Assembly (NCBI GenBank): GCA_007922305.1
Contig: ML677335.1
Location: 15,343,734-15,407,733 of the forward strand
Length of the DNA stretch: 64,000 nucleotides
Direction: 5' to 3'
Source: Dermatemys mawii
Lineage: Eukaryota > Chordata > Testudines > Dermatemydidae
A model generated the notes under the pieces. The model saw nothing but the letters and a program-made list of their open reading frames with translations, had not been told where the DNA came from and ran no database searches. How positions within the stretch are numbered: position 1 is the first letter of the stretch; every line of letters starts with the position of its first letter. Positions 61,552-64,000 of the stretch are shown one piece after another. Position numbers and translations under genes: made by a program.

Positions 61552-61672
61552 CTGAAGGGAAGAAATCAGTGAAGCCAAAATGTCCTGCCTGGTGTACTTG
61601 TACCAAAGATAATGCTTTATGTGAAAATGCCAGATCTATTCCAACCAGCGTGCCGCCTGATGTTATCTCACT
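61482..61672 (+). CDS. LGI1: LGI1 coding exon 1 (signal peptide and LRRNT)
   Basis: Encodes [20 protein letters not shown] and on through [20 protein letters not shown] to DVIS, plus 2 nt of a leucine codon. The donor is GTAAGG at 61673. Human carries eight more residues (MESERSKR) before MGN. The equivalent codon here (61458) is CTG, and an in-frame TAA lies at 61416, so no upstream in-frame ATG exists. Confidence 0.96.
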
Positions 61673-62071
61673 GTAAGGGCTGTAAGCATTTGGTTATTTA
61701 ATTTATTATTTAAAATGAACTATTATGTTTGGTGTTTTCAGCACAGACTGAATGATGCTTGCAGTAGGGAATATACCTTCCGCATTCAAAATTATCAGAT
61801 AAAATGTTAGAATGTGTGTTACAGCTCCTTTTTCTATATATGTACCTTTTCCTGCACTATGTGAAAACTGTAACAGATTTCTTTTTATTGTTAATTAATA
61901 GTAGCTATGTAAAGAAATTATATTGTGATTCACAGCTCAGTGTTGTAATGATGAATATTTGAGATCACATTAACATAATTTTTTCCCCCTTCTTTCCAGA
62001 TCCTTTGTGAGATCTGCTTTTACTAAAATCCCAGAAGGGAGTTTTTTGCTCACACCGTCTCTGCAGCTTCT
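61482..62071 (+). CDS. LGI1: LGI1 gene, coding exons 1-2 (rest beyond window)
   Basis: Exons 61482-61672 (191 nt) and 62000-62071 (72 nt) join as ...DVIS-L-SFVRS. LGI1 is a secreted neuronal protein with leucine-rich repeats and EPTP beta-propeller repeats. It binds ADAM22/ADAM23 at synapses, and human mutations cause lateral temporal lobe epilepsy. Seen here: a signal peptide with hydrophobic core at about residues 11-24 ending at LLLTEG, then the LRRNT cysteines C34, C38, C40 and C47 ([14 protein letters not shown]), then one 24-residue LRR. Human LGI1 has 557 residues, so most of the protein is missing to the right. The start is ATG 61482, with A at -3 and G at +4. Exon 3 (human LFTSNSFDVISDDAF) was searched for to position 64000 and not found. 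Confidence 0.97.
61673..61999 (+). other. LGI1: LGI1 intron 1
   Basis: 327 nt, GTAAGG to TTTCCAG with a pyrimidine tract at 61980-61997. No repeat was seen. Confidence 0.9.
62000..62071 (+). CDS. LGI1: LGI1 coding exon 2 (LRR)
   Basis: 72 nt, acceptor CTTTCCAG, donor GTGAGA. It encodes [20 protein letters not shown] then LQL, one leucine-rich repeat. The 72-nt length is that of the LRR exons in this family, where each exon encodes one 24-residue repeat. Human has SGFTEISEGSFLFTP here. Phase is 2 in and 2 out. Confidence 0.97.
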
Positions 62072-62551
62072 GTGAGAAATATTTATATCATATGATTATT
62101 TGTTATGAAACATATCTATCCATAACCAATATAGTAAGGGTCTGAATACTCATTTTATAAGAAATAGCAAGGGTGGATCCATTACACATCAAAATACACA
62201 AATAGTTAGGCTTTGAAGTAAAGGTAATTTTGAAAGATGGCATATGTTTAATGAGGCGGGAGTGTTAACCTGTATGTCCTTATTTGGTGGTTTGAGGGTT
62301 TATTGATTATTAATTATTATTATTTGCTGTCAGTGCTAGTTGGAATAGATTAAATTCTGAAGATTGCTTTCTGTGATGAGAGATATGCTATCCTCTTATG
62401 TATTGTACTCTAATGGATGTTACTGAAGGGTTCTGAGCATTACAATAACTATGCCTGTTTCTTTTCTGCAATCTTGGGGCTTGATCCCCATTGATGAGAT
62501 GTTCAGGAAGTCTCAGGATCAGATCCTTAATTTCAGTGGGATGAATCCTGA

Positions 62552-62631
62552 AGTCCTTGCTCAGGCAAAACTACCATTCATTTCAGTAGAAGCGTAGACA
62601 CCTCAATAGAAGTTTTGCCTGGGTAGGGACT
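62552..62631. repeat. Short palindromic repeat in LGI1 intron 2
   Basis: AGTCCTTGCTCAGGCAAAAC T... (62552-62572) pairs with AGTTTTGCCTGGGTAGGGAC (62611-62631). An old amniote palindromic MITE pattern. Confidence 0.7.
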
Positions 62632-63454
62632 GGATTTGGCCCATCACTTGTTATTTTGCATTCTCTAAAGTAATGAGATTGATGAAAACTGTAAATTCTT
62701 AAGCAGTCATTACAAAAGCAAACACTAGGACCATGTGTGCACTGAACGGAACACTGGAATATTGTTAGATGTTTAGATTCACTTGTGTGTAAAATTATAC
62801 AGATTCTCCAGAAAAATAGCTTTCTAGAAAGCTGGAAGAGTAATTATATAATCACTAGCTGTACAAAGATATAGGAGACATAAACCTGAACTGTTCATAC
62901 TGGGTTTGAGATCAGTTTGAGAAGTATCCAAATTTGTTTCAGAAACCAGACGAGACTTTTTGCAGTCTGTTCAAAAATGAAATAGGACACCTGCGTGTGA
63001 CCGATTTCACATGTGCAGTAGATTTGCTACAAAGTGGAATGTTGATGTATTAGAGCACTAAGGCTGTTACACTAAACTGTTGGTGCTGGGGTTGCTGAAG
63101 CCATTACTCGAGCTGTGCTTTTCTACCTCAAGTGGAGCTGATAAGGAGGTGCAGGCACACTGTACAATTTTGGATATAGAGTAAATAGGTAAATGTAGTT
63201 ACTATGGAAACCTGAATACTGTTCCATTGTGCATTATTCCCTACAAGATTTTCCAAAGTGGTCACAGATCGCAAAAGGGCCACATGACTTCTGAGCTGGG
63301 CCTTCCAACAGAGAGAAAAAGAAATAGCTATATTTGTATTATGTTTCTTGTATGTCAGCAAAGTGAAAAGGACATCATAACCCCCCCCCTCCCTTGGCTA
63401 TGCCATGCCACCTCCACTTAGCAATCCTTCATCTAGCATGGGCAATAGAATAGG

Positions 63455-63590
63455 TTAAGTGGAGTAGACTGGGAGCTCCTTGGAGCAGAAGCCATCTTTT
63501 TGCGCTAAGTTTGTGCTGCACTTAGAACAAAGGGGTCCGGTCTATGACTATATCCTGTGATGATAAATAAATAAATACCTCAGGCTGTAT
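63455..63590 (+). repeat. L2/MIR-like 3' tail
   Basis: GGGAGCTCCTTGGAGCAGAA, GTGCTGCACTTAGAAC and GATAAATAAATAAATACC form the same tail type as 60340-60475. Confidence 0.7.
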
Positions 63591-64000
63591 TTGCACGATC
63601 TCCCATTCACTTCACTAACACATGTACCACATGTTGTTGCTAACAAAATGCTGAAACATAATCTCCAAACTTACAAAAGCAGTTTTTGTTCCATTGTGGG
63701 TTTTGAGAAGTATATGCTAAAACAATGCAAACTATCTCCTGATTGCTCACTTAAGAAACCAATTTGTGATTGGGAACAAAAAAATCTCAACCCATTTCAC
63801 AGTTGTGAGAAGAGGGAGGAAAGAAAACTTAACTTCATATACACCCTGCTGCTTCTAAAACATAGAACATAGGCAATGTCACTAGACTAGAGGGCTCATA
63901 ATCTATTTAAAGGGATACTATCCTATCCCTATATACTGTACTACAAAGAAAGTAGATTGTGATCAAATAAAAAGTATCCTGAAACAATGATGTTAATAGT

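Larger units (their letters stand above)
62072..64000 (+). other. LGI1: LGI1 intron 2 (partial)
   Basis: At least 1929 nt from donor GTGAGA to the window edge. It contains a short palindromic repeat (62552-62631) and an L2/MIR-like tail (63455-63590). The rest (62080-62540, 62640-63450, 63600-64000) is AT-rich with no recognised feature, and no third LGI1 exon is visible. Confidence 0.85.

Overview
The window is vertebrate nuclear DNA, most likely from a turtle. The support is the repeat content: a tRNA-derived SINE of the cryptodiran type with A and B boxes, CR1 LINE 3' ends, MIR/L2-like fragments, and many short hAT-, Harbinger- and Tigger-like DNA elements. Genes are split into short exons with consensus splice sites. 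The species cannot be named from the sequence. No bacterial, plasmid or CRISPR features are present.

Two genes were recognised, lying back to back. The left half (2961-36470, minus strand) holds the first ten coding exons of FRA10AC1, a nuclear protein linked to the spliceosome; the last exons lie beyond the left edge. It starts in a CpG island at about 36.2-37.0 kb. All ten exons join in one open frame of 233 codons plus 2 nt. The right end (61482-62071, plus strand) holds the first two coding exons of LGI1, a secreted leucine-rich-repeat/EPTP synaptic protein; the rest lies beyond the right edge. FRA10AC1 next to a divergent LGI1 is also the human 10q23 order, which supports both calls.

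The 25 kb between the genes (36.5-61.2 kb) has no recognisable gene. It holds a decayed Harbinger transposase with a SINE nested in it, several MITEs, a 1.2-kb LTR-like element, CR1 pieces and degenerate tandem repeats. FRA10AC1 introns 7 and 8 (9.9 and 11.7 kb) are also repeat-rich, with CR1, hAT, Tigger-like and MIR/L2-like copies.

The points most worth a second look are: a U12-type (minor spliceosome) intron in FRA10AC1; start-codon changes in both genes relative to human; an upstream ORF overlapping the LGI1 start; two foldback palindromes of turtle interspersed repeats; and the 1.2-kb element with TG...CA ends and a 5-bp flanking duplication. I found no convincing new multi-gene system.
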